From Simmondsia chinensis (Eukaryota; Streptophyta; Magnoliopsida; Caryophyllales; Simmondsiaceae): a stretch of DNA of 64,000 nucleotides. The position numbers and the translations under genes were made by a program. Below are positions 10,562 to 22,776 of this stretch, piece after piece. The notes under the pieces are model-generated. The model searched no databases. It was not told the origin of the DNA and saw only the letters and a program-made list of their open reading frames with translations. Each line of letters begins with the position of its first letter. Position 1 is the stretch's first letter. The DNA lies in contig JAGTTD010000015.1 in assembly GCA_018398585.1 (NCBI GenBank), positions 3,663,001 to 3,727,000 of the forward strand, written 5' to 3'.

Positions 10562-10932
10562 TGATATTGCAACTGTTAGGCAACACAACAACTAAAACAC
10601 AACGAAAAATTCAACGAAAGAATGAAATCAAACACACAAGATTTACGTAGTATGGCCATAATTGCCTAAGTCCACAAAGTTGCATGAATATTTTATGGAT
10701 TGGAATTCTACAAAGAGGTTTTTTTTGTTTCACATTACTCTCTCAAACCCTAAATAGGGCTTATATAGACGCACATAAAGATACCTTAAATTCTTCAGCT
10801 AAGATTACCAAAACGGGTCTGGACCTTGGCTTGGGTCCAAACCGAAGCCCAAAACTTTTTGCCTCTGATCCTTTACTCCACGAACTTCGCTAATAACAAT
10901 ATAAAACTAGGCTCTACACAGGAAGTCTAACA
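10562..10932 (-). mobile_element. Reverse-oriented copia-like LTR, probably solo (copy A)
   Basis: On the minus strand it begins TGTTAGACTTCCTG at 10932 and carries a U5 typical of plant copia LTRs near 10655-10640 (ACGTAAATCTTGTGTG). No coding region flanks it. No TSD was found and the far end is approximate. The copy B counterpart is about 19572-19932. Confidence 0.45.
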
Positions 10933-11042
10933 AATAACAAAATATATATTAAAGTACCTCAATATGTATATTGCACTATTAAGGTACCTAAAAGTTTAAG
11001 ATACCTCATGTATATCAAATTAGTGTCCTTGTGTTTTATATA

Positions 11043-11912
11043 GGGTTATTTATATTTTACTACCCTGACCTTTTTAGTAATTATAAAAAGGATCCTGACG
11101 TTTTGGAATTATTAAAAAGGACTTTGAGGTTTTATCGTAGTAAAAAAAAAAAAAGGGACCCTCTCCAGCTATCTAACATCATTTTCTGTCACCGACGGTG
11201 ACGCTGTTTTAAAATTTGCTATAGTATATTTATCATATTACCCGTCAACCAAAAAAATTAAATAAACCCCACCCCCTCCGCCAATTTTTTTAATCTAAAA
11301 TTCTTCTTCTTCTTCTTCATCTTCCTTATTTTATTCATCTTTTATTTTTTTTAAAGCACAAGTATTTTTTTCTTTTTTTTTATGAAATTCATCCATTGAA
11401 GGCTAACTTGAGCTTTTTCAAAATATTTTTTAGTGTCATTTTTAAGCTTTATTTACTGTGATAGATTTAAATTATTTTTTCAAATATCATTTTTTTGCTC
11501 TTTTTTGTTAATTTTACTTCATACAACCCATGTTTTTTATTTAATTTAAATAACTCACGATAAAATATATATATATATTTTTTTTTTAACCAAAACAACG
11601 TCTTTTTGGTAAGTGTGCAAAATCAGACCCAAAACAACGTCATTTTGCATAAGGGCATTTTTGGTTTTTTTTTTTTTTTTTTTTTTTTAAAAACCAAAAC
11701 GACATCATTTTGGAAAGTGTGCAGAATTAGACCCTAAATGATGTCATTTTACTTAAGGGCATTTTCATTCTTTTTATTTTTCCGAGATGTCAGATAGAGA
11801 TATTCCTTTTTATTAATACAATAAAACGTCAAGGTCTTTTTTAATAATTTTAAAACATCAGGGTTCTTTTTATAATTATCAAAAAGGACAGGGTAGTAAA
11901 ATATAAATAACC
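11043..11912. mobile_element. Mutator-like MITE, 870 bp (copy A)
   Basis: Long inverted ends of roughly 90 bases (start GGGTTATTTATATTTTAC, end GTAAAATATAAATAACC), flanked by the direct repeat GTTTTATATA at 11033-11042 and 11913-11922. A 9-10-bp duplication with long inverted ends is typical of Mutator-like elements. There is no transposase. The interior contains a direct duplication with ACGACATC and AAGTGTGCAGAAT near 11590-11670 and 11693-11766. Confidence 0.8.
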
Positions 11913-12390
11913 GTTTTATATACTTCCAAACTGGTGATCTAGGAAACGTTTAGGTTTTCGGAAGATACTTTGCTTTTTATTTTCCTCCTATTTTTGTGGG
12001 CTTTCTTGGGCTCTCTTGGGTTCCACTTTAGCATCGAATTTTATATCGAGAGTTTACTGTCTAATTATCGGGAAAAAAAAAACATACCAACGATATAGGA
12101 AAGGTTGTTTTCAAAAGAGATTACATTAGAAGGGGCACAGGAGAGAAATTGACAGTCATCTTAAATGTCATGGCTACACAGTACAAAATTACAATATGTC
12201 AAAAGCACGTGGAAAATTTTGCTACAAAAACAAAAGAAAATTAAATAAGGGTCCTGGAAGTTTGGACTAGTCCTGTGATTCAAACATGATATCATCATGT
12301 GTCATTGCTTGCATAACTATCATGTTGTCGCAATTTAGATATTGTGTTGTTATTATCAGAGCAAAAAAAAAAGGGTAATTGTCTGTTAAT

Positions 12391-13107
12391 TTTTTTTTTG
12401 ATAATTAAAAATTTATTGATCATGGAGAAAAGCAGAAACAATAAATCCAAACCTCCAAAGAGAACAAACAAAACGCATCGCAAAACGCGAACCCCCCAGA
12501 ACACCAAAAAAAGAAAGGCCCCAAACACCCTGAATACCAAAAAAACACAATCAAGACCCCGAACAAAGGACAACTCGAAACACGCACAGCAGAGCAACAC
12601 GCGAACAAAAGCCAGGCCCAAACAAACACCAAAGCGAATCAAAAACAATGGGGAGAAGAAGTGACACAACCGGCCAAACACGAGCAAAGGACACACAAAG
12701 AAAGACCAACAGCACACAACCCACACCTCCACCACAGAAAGCAAGCACCAAACCTACCACCCAACGCAACCAGCGAAACAAGAAGACACCACAAACCCAC
12801 TAAAAACCCAAGGCTCAAAACGCAACCACTCAAGAACTGAAGCTGCTTCAGAGCACTCTATATCTTAGTTTTTCCTTTGTCTTTTACCTTCTTGCATCTT
12901 TTAGCAACCCTTTTAATACCCTTAACGTTTTTTAATAGTTTTTCCACCACTGTGTCATGCATGTCCTCCCATCGTAGTCCTAGAATGTTCGCCGTCTTAC
13001 AAATCTTCACAGCCTCTTTGTCTACCGGTCTTGTACTATCCTGATCTGATTTCAATTCAGTGAAATCACTAGATATTGATGAACAAGCAGTTTTCTTCAC
13101 ATTTTCA
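12391..13107 (-). mobile_element. L1-type LINE retroposon, internally deleted (copy A)
   Basis: A minus-strand insertion flanked by the 17-bp duplication GGTAATTGTCTGTTAAT (12374-12390 and 13108-13124). Its 3' end has AATAAA followed by a poly(A) run, seen as poly(T) at 12391-12399. The 5' part encodes an 80-residue fragment (13100-12858) with CKTANILGLRWEDMHD, which resembles the linker of plant L1 proteins. The remainder is 3' untranslated sequence, so RT and endonuclease are missing. Confidence 0.7.
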
Positions 13108-13312
13108 GGTAATTGTCTGTTAATAATTTTATATGTGAGTCAAACGTGAATCCCATGAAGGAATTGTAGGGAAGAAGAAACCTGCATATAAGTCTAATAT
13201 AGTGGATTACTTTATCTAATATGAGTTGGTTTTAGGATGAAACTTTACGTGGACTTATATGTGGACCTTGTATGTTCCAACTCCGTGCAGTGAAATTTAA
13301 CATTGTCAAGTT

Positions 13313-13785
13313 TAGGGGTGTATTTGAGCGGAGTCCAGCCCGAGCCTGCCAGGCTCGAGGCCCGGCTCGTTACCATTAAGCCCGGCTCAGGCTCAGCTCG
13401 AAGCTCGCCGAGCTTTAAAAATTCAGGCTCAAGCTCGGCTCAGCTCGCTCTAAGCTCGGCAAGCTTCGCATTAAGCTTGTAATATTCCGGCTCATTTAAG
13501 CTCAATATAGGCTCATTTACGCTCGGGTTCGGCTCATTTAGGCTCCAATGTGGCTTCATTGAGCAATATTTAAGCAAATATACTATAATAAAAAAGGTTC
13601 GCTCAGGCTTCTTTAGGTTCGTGAGCCTATGAGCTCGAGCTTCACTGGGCTTGGGCTCAGCTCGACAAGCTAAACGAGCCGGCTCGGCTTGGCTTGGCTT
13701 GAGCTCAAAGTGAGCCGAGCTTTTCGAGCTTTATTACAACCGGCTCCCGAGGCTCTCGAGCTAGCTTGGCTCATTTACACCCCTA
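13313..13785. mobile_element. GAGCTC-rich non-autonomous hAT-like element (copy A)
   Basis: 473 bp with inverted ends TAGGGGTGTATTTGAGC and GGCTCATTTACACCCCTA, flanked by a perfect 8-bp duplication GTCAAGTT (13305-13312 and 13786-13793), the duplication size of hAT transposons. The interior is packed with GCTCGG, AAGCTCG and GAGCTC words. No coding sequence. A diverged third copy lies at 55578-55993. Confidence 0.85.
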
Positions 13786-13793
13786 GTCAAGTT

Positions 13794-14410
13794 AATAGTA
13801 TAGACATAAAAAATTTTCACAAAATTGCTCTAGTATTAACAATTATTTCTTCATAATAAGACACCAATTTAATTTTAAGAATTTAGGTTTGAATTATATT
13901 TTAGCAATTTAAATTTTTGGTTAAAGTATTATTTAGTTTTTTTTTTATTAAGATGAGGTAATTTTTTAATTCTACATCTAATGAAACGTTAATTTTACTG
14001 ATGAGTTACTTTTTTTTACGATAATTGATAGTACAAGTCGTAAATGCACAGGTGCACGGAAGGAGATACAAAATATAAGAGTCAAGAAGAACAAAAAGAG
14101 CAAACTAAAAACTGAAAACTACAATAGTAATCACTATCCTTATATATAAAAATGGTTGGTTTTGCTCGTAGACTCCAATAAAGTCACTTTCTGATGAGTT
14201 GCTAATATAGAAAGAGGAAGATACCGATGGATCGTCCTTGGGCAAACTGGGTCGTATTGGGATAGGTGGAGGTGTCGAGAGATCATAATCGATGTTTTTT
14301 ATTCATGTCCTCAGCCCCATAGGGATAATAGGAATCGAATCAAGCTAGGGTTGAAGGAATCAGTTTTGCTTTGGAGACTTCAACACGAATTTGTGACATC
14401 AGTAACCTAG
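13794..14410. other. Intergenic sequence (copy A)
   Basis: AT-rich. On the minus strand the matching part of copy B (23311-23096) is open for 71 codons, with a Pro/Ser-rich stretch (STPPPIPIRPSLPKDD), but copy A is altered around 14290. I do not recognise it and make no gene call. Confidence 0.35.
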
Positions 14411-14530
14411 ACCTTTGATTAATCCAATGCCATTGTGTGGATTAAAAGAAATACTAGTGGACCATGGAGATTGAATTTCTTGATTAATAAGATTGAGTCA
14501 CTCTTCATGTTCAACTTAAGCTCTAGTAAA
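14411..14530 (+). pseudogene. Possible RNase H-like (RVT_3) fragment (copy A)
   Basis: The translation SNAIVWIKRNTSGPWRL followed by INKIESL resembles the plant RNase H-like domain found in LINE-derived genes (pattern S..VVKWI....PW.L...I..I). It is isolated and short, so the call is tentative. The copy B counterpart is near 23402-23520. Confidence 0.3.
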
Positions 14531-14975
14531 GATGGGTGGTTGTTGAGGAGTGGCATCCTTTTTCCCTCAAATCCACATATGTCCCTCGAGGTTCACGTCA
14601 TGTTTTGGCAAGCTAGGCAATTGTCTTGCGCACACATGTTTTATGTTATTGAAACGACGTCACTCTCAACTGCGCATCTTTATTGAGTTCTCAATCAAGT
14701 GCCAGACATGCGTGCCATTTAATCAAAACAATGTCAATCCTTAGAGTGCTATTTTCTTGGTCTAAATACTTCATGAGGTTCATAAATTATCCCCGAGCTC
14801 AAGCTCAAGTCGACTGATCTATTGAGTTTAGACTTCATTGTTTCAAGCATATGGTTTGGCTCAATTAGACTTGGAGATTGTTTAGGCACATTTAGACTAA
14901 GAGTTTAACCCATTAGTGCTCACATAAGATGACAGATAACCAAACCAGCCAAATTATAAGCTGCTATAAATGACT
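14531..14975. other. Intergenic sequence left of copia copy A
   Basis: No feature beyond AGCTCAA/GAGCTC words near 14795-14830. The target-site copy CATTT lies at 14976-14980. Confidence 0.3.
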
Positions 14976-14980
14976 CATTT

Positions 14981-17134
14981 TGTTAGGATTATGTCTCAAA
15001 ATTCCTTGGAAGTCTAAGTAGGGAAGCCATGAGGAGGTTGATCGATTGGGTGAAGCTCGATCGATCGAAAATGTTACGTAAGTTAGGGACGCCAGCAGTA
15101 AGCTCACCGATCGATCGGGAGCCGTGTTTCCATACGGGTATATATATAGACGTAGGGTTACGTCAAAAATTATTCTAATTAAATTCTTTTTTCCCAGCGG
15201 TGCCGCGCCAATAAAGAGGGAGAGAGAGAGAGAAAAGGAGTGATTGTAATTCTTCTTTTCGATTCAATAATAAAAGCTCCAATCTTCGCCCGTGGTTATC
15301 TCCCCTCTCGATTATAGAGGGATTTCCACGTAAATTGTTGTGTTCTTGTGTTTTATTCTTTTTAGTCTATTTTACTTCTCGATTTTCGTGGTATTTAATT
15401 CGAATTCAGTACTTAGGATTTCCGCATTTCCTCACAAAGTGGTATCAGAGCCCTTGTTGTTCGTGTTGGTACAGTGACATCGGCAATCAAATCTGAGGTA
15501 GTGAAGTTCAGAGGTCAAGGAAGCTTCAGTTTGTGGCAAGTCCGTGCTAAAGGATTCCTGACCCAGAATGGCTTGAAGAAAGCACTGGATGGAAAAGAGA
15601 AGAAACCAGAAAACAGACAGAGGCACAATGGGAAGAATTGGATGATAAGGCTCTCACAGCGATACAGATGTGTTTAGCAGATGATGTACTGACAGAAGTC
15701 TTGGAGATGAAAACCGCCAAGGAGTTGTAGGAGAAATTGCAAGAGATGTTTTGCCACAAATCGGTCTCCAATAAACTCGCAGTAAAGCGCAGGTTATTCA
15801 AGTTTTATTTGACGGAAGGTACATCGCTTAAAAATCATCGTAGTGAATTTAATTCTACAATTCAAGAATTGAAAGAATTGGATGACACCCCTAAGGACGA
15901 AGATCAGGCCATGATATTATCATGTTCACTCTCTAATACTTATAAAGGCTTTGTAGAAAGCATGATATATGGTGGTAGGCCTACTATCACTGTTGATGAG
16001 GTTAAAAGAAACCTAGTAAGTAAAGAGAGAGTTGATAGGGAATTGTCTGACTCTGTGAATAACTTTGGTAATGGGTTGTTTGTGAGAGGTAGGACTGAAT
16101 CTAGAGGTTATGAAGTTGGAAAGAAGTCTAGGTCTAAATCTAGACATAAGAACCTGTCGTGTAACTTCTGTTACAAGAAGGGGCACATAAAGAAAAACTG
16201 TTATAAGCTTAAGAACAAGCAGAGAGATGATAACAGGAACGACCATAAGTCCGCTGAGGCTAGTGTAGTTGAAGATGAGGGAGATGCTGATGTCCTACTA
16301 GTAACCGAGTCACAGACAAGGTCCAGGGATAATTGGATCATGGATTCGGGTTGTTCTTACCACGTTTGTCCTAATAGAGACTGGTTCACCACTTATAAGT
16401 CAATTCAGGGTGAAGTAGTCTTGATGGGCAATGATGCCGCATGTAAGGTGATGGATATTGGACCAGTTCGTTTGAAGATGTTTGATGGTATGGTTAGAAC
16501 ACTTAGCGACGTGTGACACGTCCTATATTTGAAAAAGAACCTTATCTCTTTAGGTACCCTTGAGTCCAATAGGTACAAATTCACAACTGAAGGTGGAGTC
16601 TTAAGGGTTAGTAAAGGTGGATTGATTGTGATGAAAGGTAGAAGGATAGGAACCTTGTATGAGCTTATAGGTTTTACTGTGATAAGGTCAGTGGTTATTT
16701 TTACATCGTCTATGACAGATACAGAGATCACTAAGATGTGGCACATGAGATTGGGTCATATGAGTGATAAGGGGCTGTCAGAGTTGAGTAAAAGGGGTCT
16801 GTTACATGGTCAGTCAACTGGACTAATGGATTTTTGTGAGCACTGTGTATATGAGAAGCAGAAGAGAGTCAGCTTCAAGCAGGTAGTGCATCAGACTAAA
16901 GGAACGTTGGACTACATTCATTCTGATTTATGGGGACCGTCCAGAGTTGCTTCCAAAGGAGCTTCCAGGTATTTGCTAACGTTTATTAATAATTTTTCAC
17001 GTAAAGTTTAGGCCTATTTTCTTAAGTAGAAGAATGAAGTTTATGAAGTCTTCAAGAAGTAGAAGACACTGCTTGAAAAACAGACAAGGAAGCAGATAAA
17101 GAGGTTGAGGACAGATAATGCTCTTGAGTTCGTT
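14981..17134 (+). mobile_element. Tork/Tnt1-type copia element, left part (copy A, truncated)
   Basis: 5' LTR 14981-15436 (TG...CA), then a primer-binding site TGGTATCAGAGCCC complementary to initiator tRNA-Met. Coding sequence runs from gag through zinc knuckle, protease and pre-integrase into the integrase, and stops abruptly at the duplication junction 17134/17135. There is no 3' LTR. The intact counterpart is at 23972-28930. Confidence 0.93.
15475..17134 (+). pseudogene. Copia gag-pro-int fragment (copy A)
   Basis: Gag of the UBN2 type, zinc knuckle CNFCYKKGHIKKNC near 16157-16200, protease DSG near 16341, pre-integrase [12 protein letters not shown] near 16743. Broken by a one-base loss near 15613, a TAG at 15728-15730 where the related element has Trp, a TGA at 16514-16516, and TAG codons near 17009 and 17027. 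The expected ATG reads GTG. Some stops are shared with copy B and so predate the duplication. Confidence 0.85.
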
Positions 17135-17373
17135 ATGACCAGAGAAAAATCCCCGGTAGATGAAAATACCCCCAGACTATCATGAGAAAACTCGCTTTCT
17201 GGCTACAGCAGAACCCCATCAGCACCACGGTCAAGCGCACGAAAAGATTATTTTTTGACAAAGTCATAATCTGTGAGCAAACTATAGAACCAAGAAGATA
17301 CACAAGAAAATCTAAGAAGAGATTTACCAGGAAGCCAAGCTAACATCTCACGAGTAACATCCTCCATAACCAT
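17135..17373 (-). pseudogene. F-box gene 5' fragment (copy B)
   Basis: N-terminal part of the F-box gene at 7389-8434, cut by the duplication junction at 17135. The ATG (17373-17371), F-box and TATA box (17446-17439) are kept. A run of five C near 17170 keeps the frame that copy A has lost, so the frame in this part was probably intact before the duplication. Confidence 0.9.
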
Positions 17374-17492
17374 AAACCTAAAATATTGATGAGAGAGTTG
17401 GAGAGAAAAAGTGCCCAGGGGGCGAGATTATGGGGTAGTATTTATACACTTTGAGGGCAAAGAAACTTTGACCTCAAAGTGGGGGGGCTAAC

Positions 17493-18048
17493 TGATGAGT
17501 ATAAAAACTACACCCAAGCGGTACCGAGGCCAGAGGCCTCTACCGTCCCCTTCTTGGTCACACCCAGGGCGGTACCGAGGCCAGAGGCCTCTACCGTCCC
17601 CTTCCTTGGTCACACCCAGGGCGGTACCGAGGCCAGAGGCCTCTACCATCCCCTTCCTTGGTCACACCTAGGGCGGTATCGAGGCCAGAGGCCTCTACCG
17701 TCCCCTTCTTAATTACACCCAGGCGGTACCGAGGCCAGAGACCACTACCGTCTCCCTTCCCTGATTAACTCCCAGGCGGTACCCCTTGGATTACTTCACA
17801 CGCACGCATATCTCCACTATAAATAGGGGGATAATTCCCATAAAGAAGGCAAAGAACTTGAGCTTAGTTCTGCCCTCAAAAACCCAACCAAAAACTCCAT
17901 AAACATAGAGACACCTCAACGTCCCCCAATGTCTACACTCAAAACACATCCTATATAGCCCCCTTCTAGAGGACGTGATTTGTAAAGCCAAATACCCATT
18001 GTCTTTGTCATCGATTACATTCATCCATGAATCCACATATTACTCACA
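17493..18048 (+). mobile_element. Gypsy LTR, second copy, with five-unit 51-bp minisatellite
   Basis: Counterpart of 8553-9055. Minisatellite units start at 17520, 17571 and then about every 51-52 bases to 17725. TATAAATA lies at 17818-17825 and the LTR ends ACTCACA. The preceding purine tract has seven G instead of six. Confidence 0.7.
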
Positions 18049-18155
18049 AGTTGTAAAAGAATCGAAAATTTTGAGAAGCCATGGCTAATGAATTTTATGT
18101 GCTTAACAAAATTTAGATCTGTAACTTAGTCCCTCTAACCCGACTATTATAGAGA

Positions 18156-18431
18156 GTGATTTGTTCACTATCTCATGAGAAATTCGGGCCTTCAAATTCG
18201 CGATCGCTTGCAGTACACTGTGATAATGACTTAGCAGCATATTTAGTTGCCAATCCTACTTCCAATGAACACTGTAAGTTGTTGATGTTGACTTTCACCG
18301 TGTTTGAGAAAATGTCAAAAGCACCGATCTATAGGTTCATTACATGCCTACCACAAAGCATGGTGCTAATTAATATCCTTACAAAAGGGCTTTTTTTTCC
18401 GCTTCTATTATTACGAGTCCAATTTGCATAG
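18156..18431 (+). pseudogene. Ty1/copia RNase H relic (copy B)
   Basis: Counterpart of 9205-9440, here open for 91 codons: CDNDLAAYLVANP, then FITCLPQSMVLINILTKG. The upstream RT is absent, so it is a fossil fragment and not a gene. Confidence 0.55.
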
Positions 18432-20042
18432 GGGTCTATCCCACTTCTATTAGATTTGAAGGTTGATGGCTCGTTTGAAGGTTGATGGCTCTCTATGCAA
18501 AAGCTATATTATAAGAGAGTTGGCGACTCCTCGTGCAGTCGTTACATTGTGAGAGCATTGGTCACTTATGGTGAAATAGTCACATTGATGACGTTGATGA
18601 TTGTATATAATTAGAGATTATAATTCCTGAATTTCATAGTGGATAAGACACTCATTTGGGTTTCGGTGTTTTTCCCTCTAGTTGAGATAGGGTTTCCACA
18701 TAAATTTTGTGATTGATTGTTTCAATATTTATGTCATTTTTCGCTTCCATTATGTTTGATTTATGATTTTTTCCAACATTAGCACTAGGTGGAGTAACAC
18801 ACTAGCTTATATATTAGTCTCTTCATTCCTGCAACTATTATGTGGGTTTCACATTTGACTCACATATGGAGATCTTAACAATATTATCTAAATGTATGTC
18901 TATATCACATAGATTAGCGATACTTCTCTGATTTACTGATTCATATACTCTCGATATATAAGATTGCCAGCGACCCTATTAGATATGCTTATCTTCATAT
19001 AGACCTAGGTATTGTATTTCCACGTAAATTAATTTCCTTGACGCAGTCCAATGAGCCAACGGTCAAGCACAGGTTCAATGCTAGTGTCGACTACCAAGGA
19101 TCATGATGGCCCACAATTGGAAAATCATTAATATATTTCAATTTTACCGTTTGATTGGAGGCATGATTAGTGGTGTAGTAGATCTACCTAATTACTCATG
19201 TTTGAAAAAGATTAAGATTTTATGTATTACGTTCGTGTACAGTTTGACAACAACTCAATGTCAGCTCAATAGCTCATTAATAACAGCTCAACATGAGCTC
19301 GATAGTCAATCAAATGATTGTTCAATAGTTAGATTGAATAGCTCAACTCAGTCATAAGCTCGACTTGGTAGCATTCTGAACTCAGCAATAGACTCAACTG
19401 AGCTCATTATCGTGCTTGAGTATGAGTCATATTAATATCTTGTCAAACCGATTGAGTTAGACTGAGCTTTGAAAGCTCAATAAGAGCTTGGCTCGAACTT
19501 AAGTTCATTACTGCATATCAAGCTCGAGCTTGAACAAGGAGATGCTTAACTAAACTTAACTTGTTCCTAGGTATGATATTGCAACTGTTAGGCAACACAA
19601 CAACTAAAACACAACGAAAGAATGAAATCAAACACACAAGATTTACGTAGTATGGCCATAATTGCCTAAGTCCACAAAGTTGCATGAATATTTTATGGAT
19701 TGGAATTCTACAAAGAGGTTTTTTTTGTTTCACATTACTCTCTCAAACCCTAAATAGGGCTTATATAGACGCACATAAAGATACCTTAAATTCTTCAGCT
19801 AAGATTACCAAAACGGGTTTGGACCTCGGCTTGGGTCCAAACCGAAGCCCAAAACTTTTTGCCTCTGATCCTTTACTCCACGAACTTCGCTAATAACAAT
19901 ATAAAACTAGGCTCTACACAGGAAGTCTAACAAATAACAAAATATATATCAAAGTACCTCAATATGTATATTGCAATATTAAGGTACCTAAAAGTTTAAG
20001 ATACCTCATGTATATCAAATTAGTGTCCTTGTGTTTTGTTTA

Positions 20043-20904
20043 GGGTTATTTATATTTTACTACCTTGACCTTTTTGGTAATTATAAAAAGGACCCTGACG
20101 TTTTGAAATTATTAAAAAAGACCTTGAGGTTTTATCGTAGTAAAAAAAAAAAAAAAGGGACCCTCTCCGGCTATCTAACGTCATTTTCTGTCACCGACGG
20201 TGACGTGGCAAGGCTGTTTTAAAAGTTGCTATAGTATATTTACCATATTATCCGTCAACCAAAAAAATTAAATAAACCCCACCCCCTCCGCCCATTTTTT
20301 TAATCTAAAATTCTTCTTCTTCTTCATCTTCCTTATTTTATTCATCTTCTATTTTTTTAAAGTACAAGTATTTTTTCTTTTTTTTTTTATGAAATTCATC
20401 CATTGAAGGCTACCTTGAGCTTTTTCAAAACATTTTTTAGTGTCATTTTTAAGCTTTATTTAATGTGGTAGATTTAAAGTATTTTTTCAAATATCATTTT
20501 TTTGCTCTTTTTTGTTAATTTTACTTCATACAACCCATGTTTTTTATTTAATTTAAATAACTCACTATAAAATATATATATATATTTTTTAACCAAAACG
20601 ACGTCTTTTTGGTAAGTGTGCAGAATCAGACCCAAAACAACGTCGTTTTGCATAAGGGCATTTTTGGGTTTTTTTTTTTTTTAAACCAAAACGACATCAC
20701 TTTGGAAAGTGTGCAGAATTAGACCCAAAATGATGTCATTTTACTTAAGGGCATTTTCATTCTTTTTATTTTTCCGAGATGTCAGATAGAGATATTCCTT
20801 TTTATTAATACAATAAAACGTCAGGGTCCTTTTTAATAATTTCAAAACATTAGGGTTCTTTTTATAATTACCAAAAAGGACAGGGTAGTAAAATATAAAT
20901 AACC
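20043..20904. mobile_element. Mutator-like MITE (copy B)
   Basis: Counterpart of 11043-11912. The right flank keeps GTTTTATATA (20905-20914); the left flank has mutated to GTTTTGTTTA. The inverted ends and the internal duplication are retained. Confidence 0.8.
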
Positions 20905-21380
20905 GTTTTATATACTTCCAAACTGATGATCTAGGAAACGTCTAGGTTTTCGGAAGATACTTTGCTTTTTATTTTCCTCCTATTTTTGTGGCCTTTCTTG
21001 GGCTCTCTTGAGTTCCACTTTAGCATCGAATTTTATATCGAGAGTTTACTGTCTAATTATCAGAAAAAAAAAAACATACCGACGATATAGGAAAGGTTGT
21101 TTTCAAAAGAGATTACATTAGAGGGGGCACAGGAGAGAAATTGACAGTCATCTTAAAGTCATGGCTACACAGTACAAAATTACAATATGTCAAAAGCTCG
21201 TGGAAAATTTTGCAACAAAAACAAAAGAAAATTAAATAAGGGTCCTGGAAGTTTGGACTAGTCCTGTGATTCAAACATGATATCATCATGTGTCATTGCT
21301 TGCATAACTATCATGTTATCGCAATTTATATTGTGTTGTTACTGTCAGAGTAAAAAAAAAAAAGGTAATTGTCTATTATT

Positions 21381-22098
21381 TTTTTTTTTTGATAATTGAA
21401 AATTTATTGATCATGAAGAAAAGCAGGAACAATAAATCCAAACCTCCAAAGAGAACAAACAAAACGCATCGCAACACGCGAACCCCCCAGAACACCAAAA
21501 AAAGAAAGGCCCCAAACACCCTGAACACCAAAAAAACACAATCAAGACCCCGAACAAAGGACAACTCGAAACACGCACAGCAGAGCAACACGCAAACAAA
21601 TGCCAGGCCCAAACAAATACCAAAGCGAATCAAAAACAACGGGGAGAAGAAGCGACACAACCGGCCAAACACGAGCGAAGGACACACAAAGAAAGACCAA
21701 CAGCACACAACCCACACCTCCACCACAGAAAGCAAGCACCAAACCTACCACCCAACGCAACCAGCGAAACAAGAAGACACCACAAACCCACTAAGAACCC
21801 AAGGCTCAAAACGCAACCACTCAAGAACCGAAGCTGCTTCGGAGCACTCTATATCTTAGTTTTTCCTTTGTCTTGTACCTTCTTGCATCTTTTAGCAACC
21901 CTTTTAATACCCTTAGCGTTTTTTAATAGTTTTTCCACCACTGTGTCATGCATGTCCTCCCATCGTAGTCCTAGAATGTTCGCCGTCTTACAAATCTTCG
22001 CAGCCTCTTTGTCTACCGGTCTTGTACTATCCTGATCTGATTCCAATTCAGTGAAATCACTAGACATTGATGAACAAGCAGTTTTCTTCACATTTTTA
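21381..22098 (-). mobile_element. L1-type LINE retroposon (copy B)
   Basis: Counterpart of 12391-13107, flanked by GGTAATTGTCTATTATT (21364-21380) and GGTAATTGTCTGTTAAT (22099-22115). The 80-codon fragment at 22091-21849 is again open, with few changes. Confidence 0.7.
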
Positions 22099-22303
22099 GG
22101 TAATTGTCTGTTAATAATTTTATATGTGAGTCACATGTGAATCCCATGAAGGAATTGTAGGGAAGAAGAAACCTGCATATAAGTCTAATATAGTGGATTA
22201 CTTTATCTAATATGAGTTGGTTTTAGGATGAAATTTTACTTGGACTTATATGTGGACTTTGTATGTTCTTACTCCGTGCAATGAAATTTAACATTGTCAA
22301 GTT

Positions 22304-22776
22304 TAGGAGTGTATTTAAGCCGAGTCCAACCCGAGCCTGCCAGGCTCGAGGCTCGGCTCGTTACCATTAAGCTTGGCTCAGGCTCAGCTCGAAGCTCGTC
22401 GAGCTTTAAAAATTCAGGCTCGAGCTCGGCTCAGCTCGCTCTAAGCTCGGCAAGCTTCACATTAAGCTTGTAATATTCCGGCTCATTTAAGCTCAATATA
22501 GGCTCATTTAAGCTCGGGTTCGGCTCATTTAGGCTACAATGTGGCTTTATTGAGCAATATTTAAGCAAATATACTATAATAAAAAAGGTTCGCTCAGGCT
22601 TGCTTAGGTTCGTGAGCCTATGAGCTCGAGCTTCACTGGGCTTGGGCTTAACTCGACAAGTTAAACGAGCCGGCTCGGCTCGGCTCGGCTTGAGCTCAAA
22701 GCGAGCCGAGCTTTTCGAGCTTTATTACAACCGGCTCCCGAGGCTCTCGAGCTAGCTCGGCTCATTTACACCCCTA
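22304..22776. mobile_element. GAGCTC-rich hAT-like element (copy B)
   Basis: Counterpart of 13313-13785 with the same 473-bp length. The 8-bp duplication GTCAAGTT is at 22296-22303 and 22777-22784. The left end has one change (TAGGAGTG). Confidence 0.85.

Larger units (their letters stand above)
8197..17134 (+). repeat. Tandem segmental duplication, copy A (8938 bp)
   Basis: This block is repeated head to tail at 17135-26123. It starts inside the F-box gene and ends inside the integrase of a copia element. Every mobile element inside keeps the same order in both copies. At the start the sequence reads CGGC|ATGACC, and at the junction it reads TTCGTT|ATGACC. Confidence 0.95.

Noticed and set aside
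12344..12833. Overlapping plus and minus frames in the LINE region (Lys/Thr/Asn-rich and Cys/Phe/Leu-rich)
   Set aside because: They are compositional frames over the LINE 3' untranslated sequence, repeated unchanged in character at 21376-21859. No domain.
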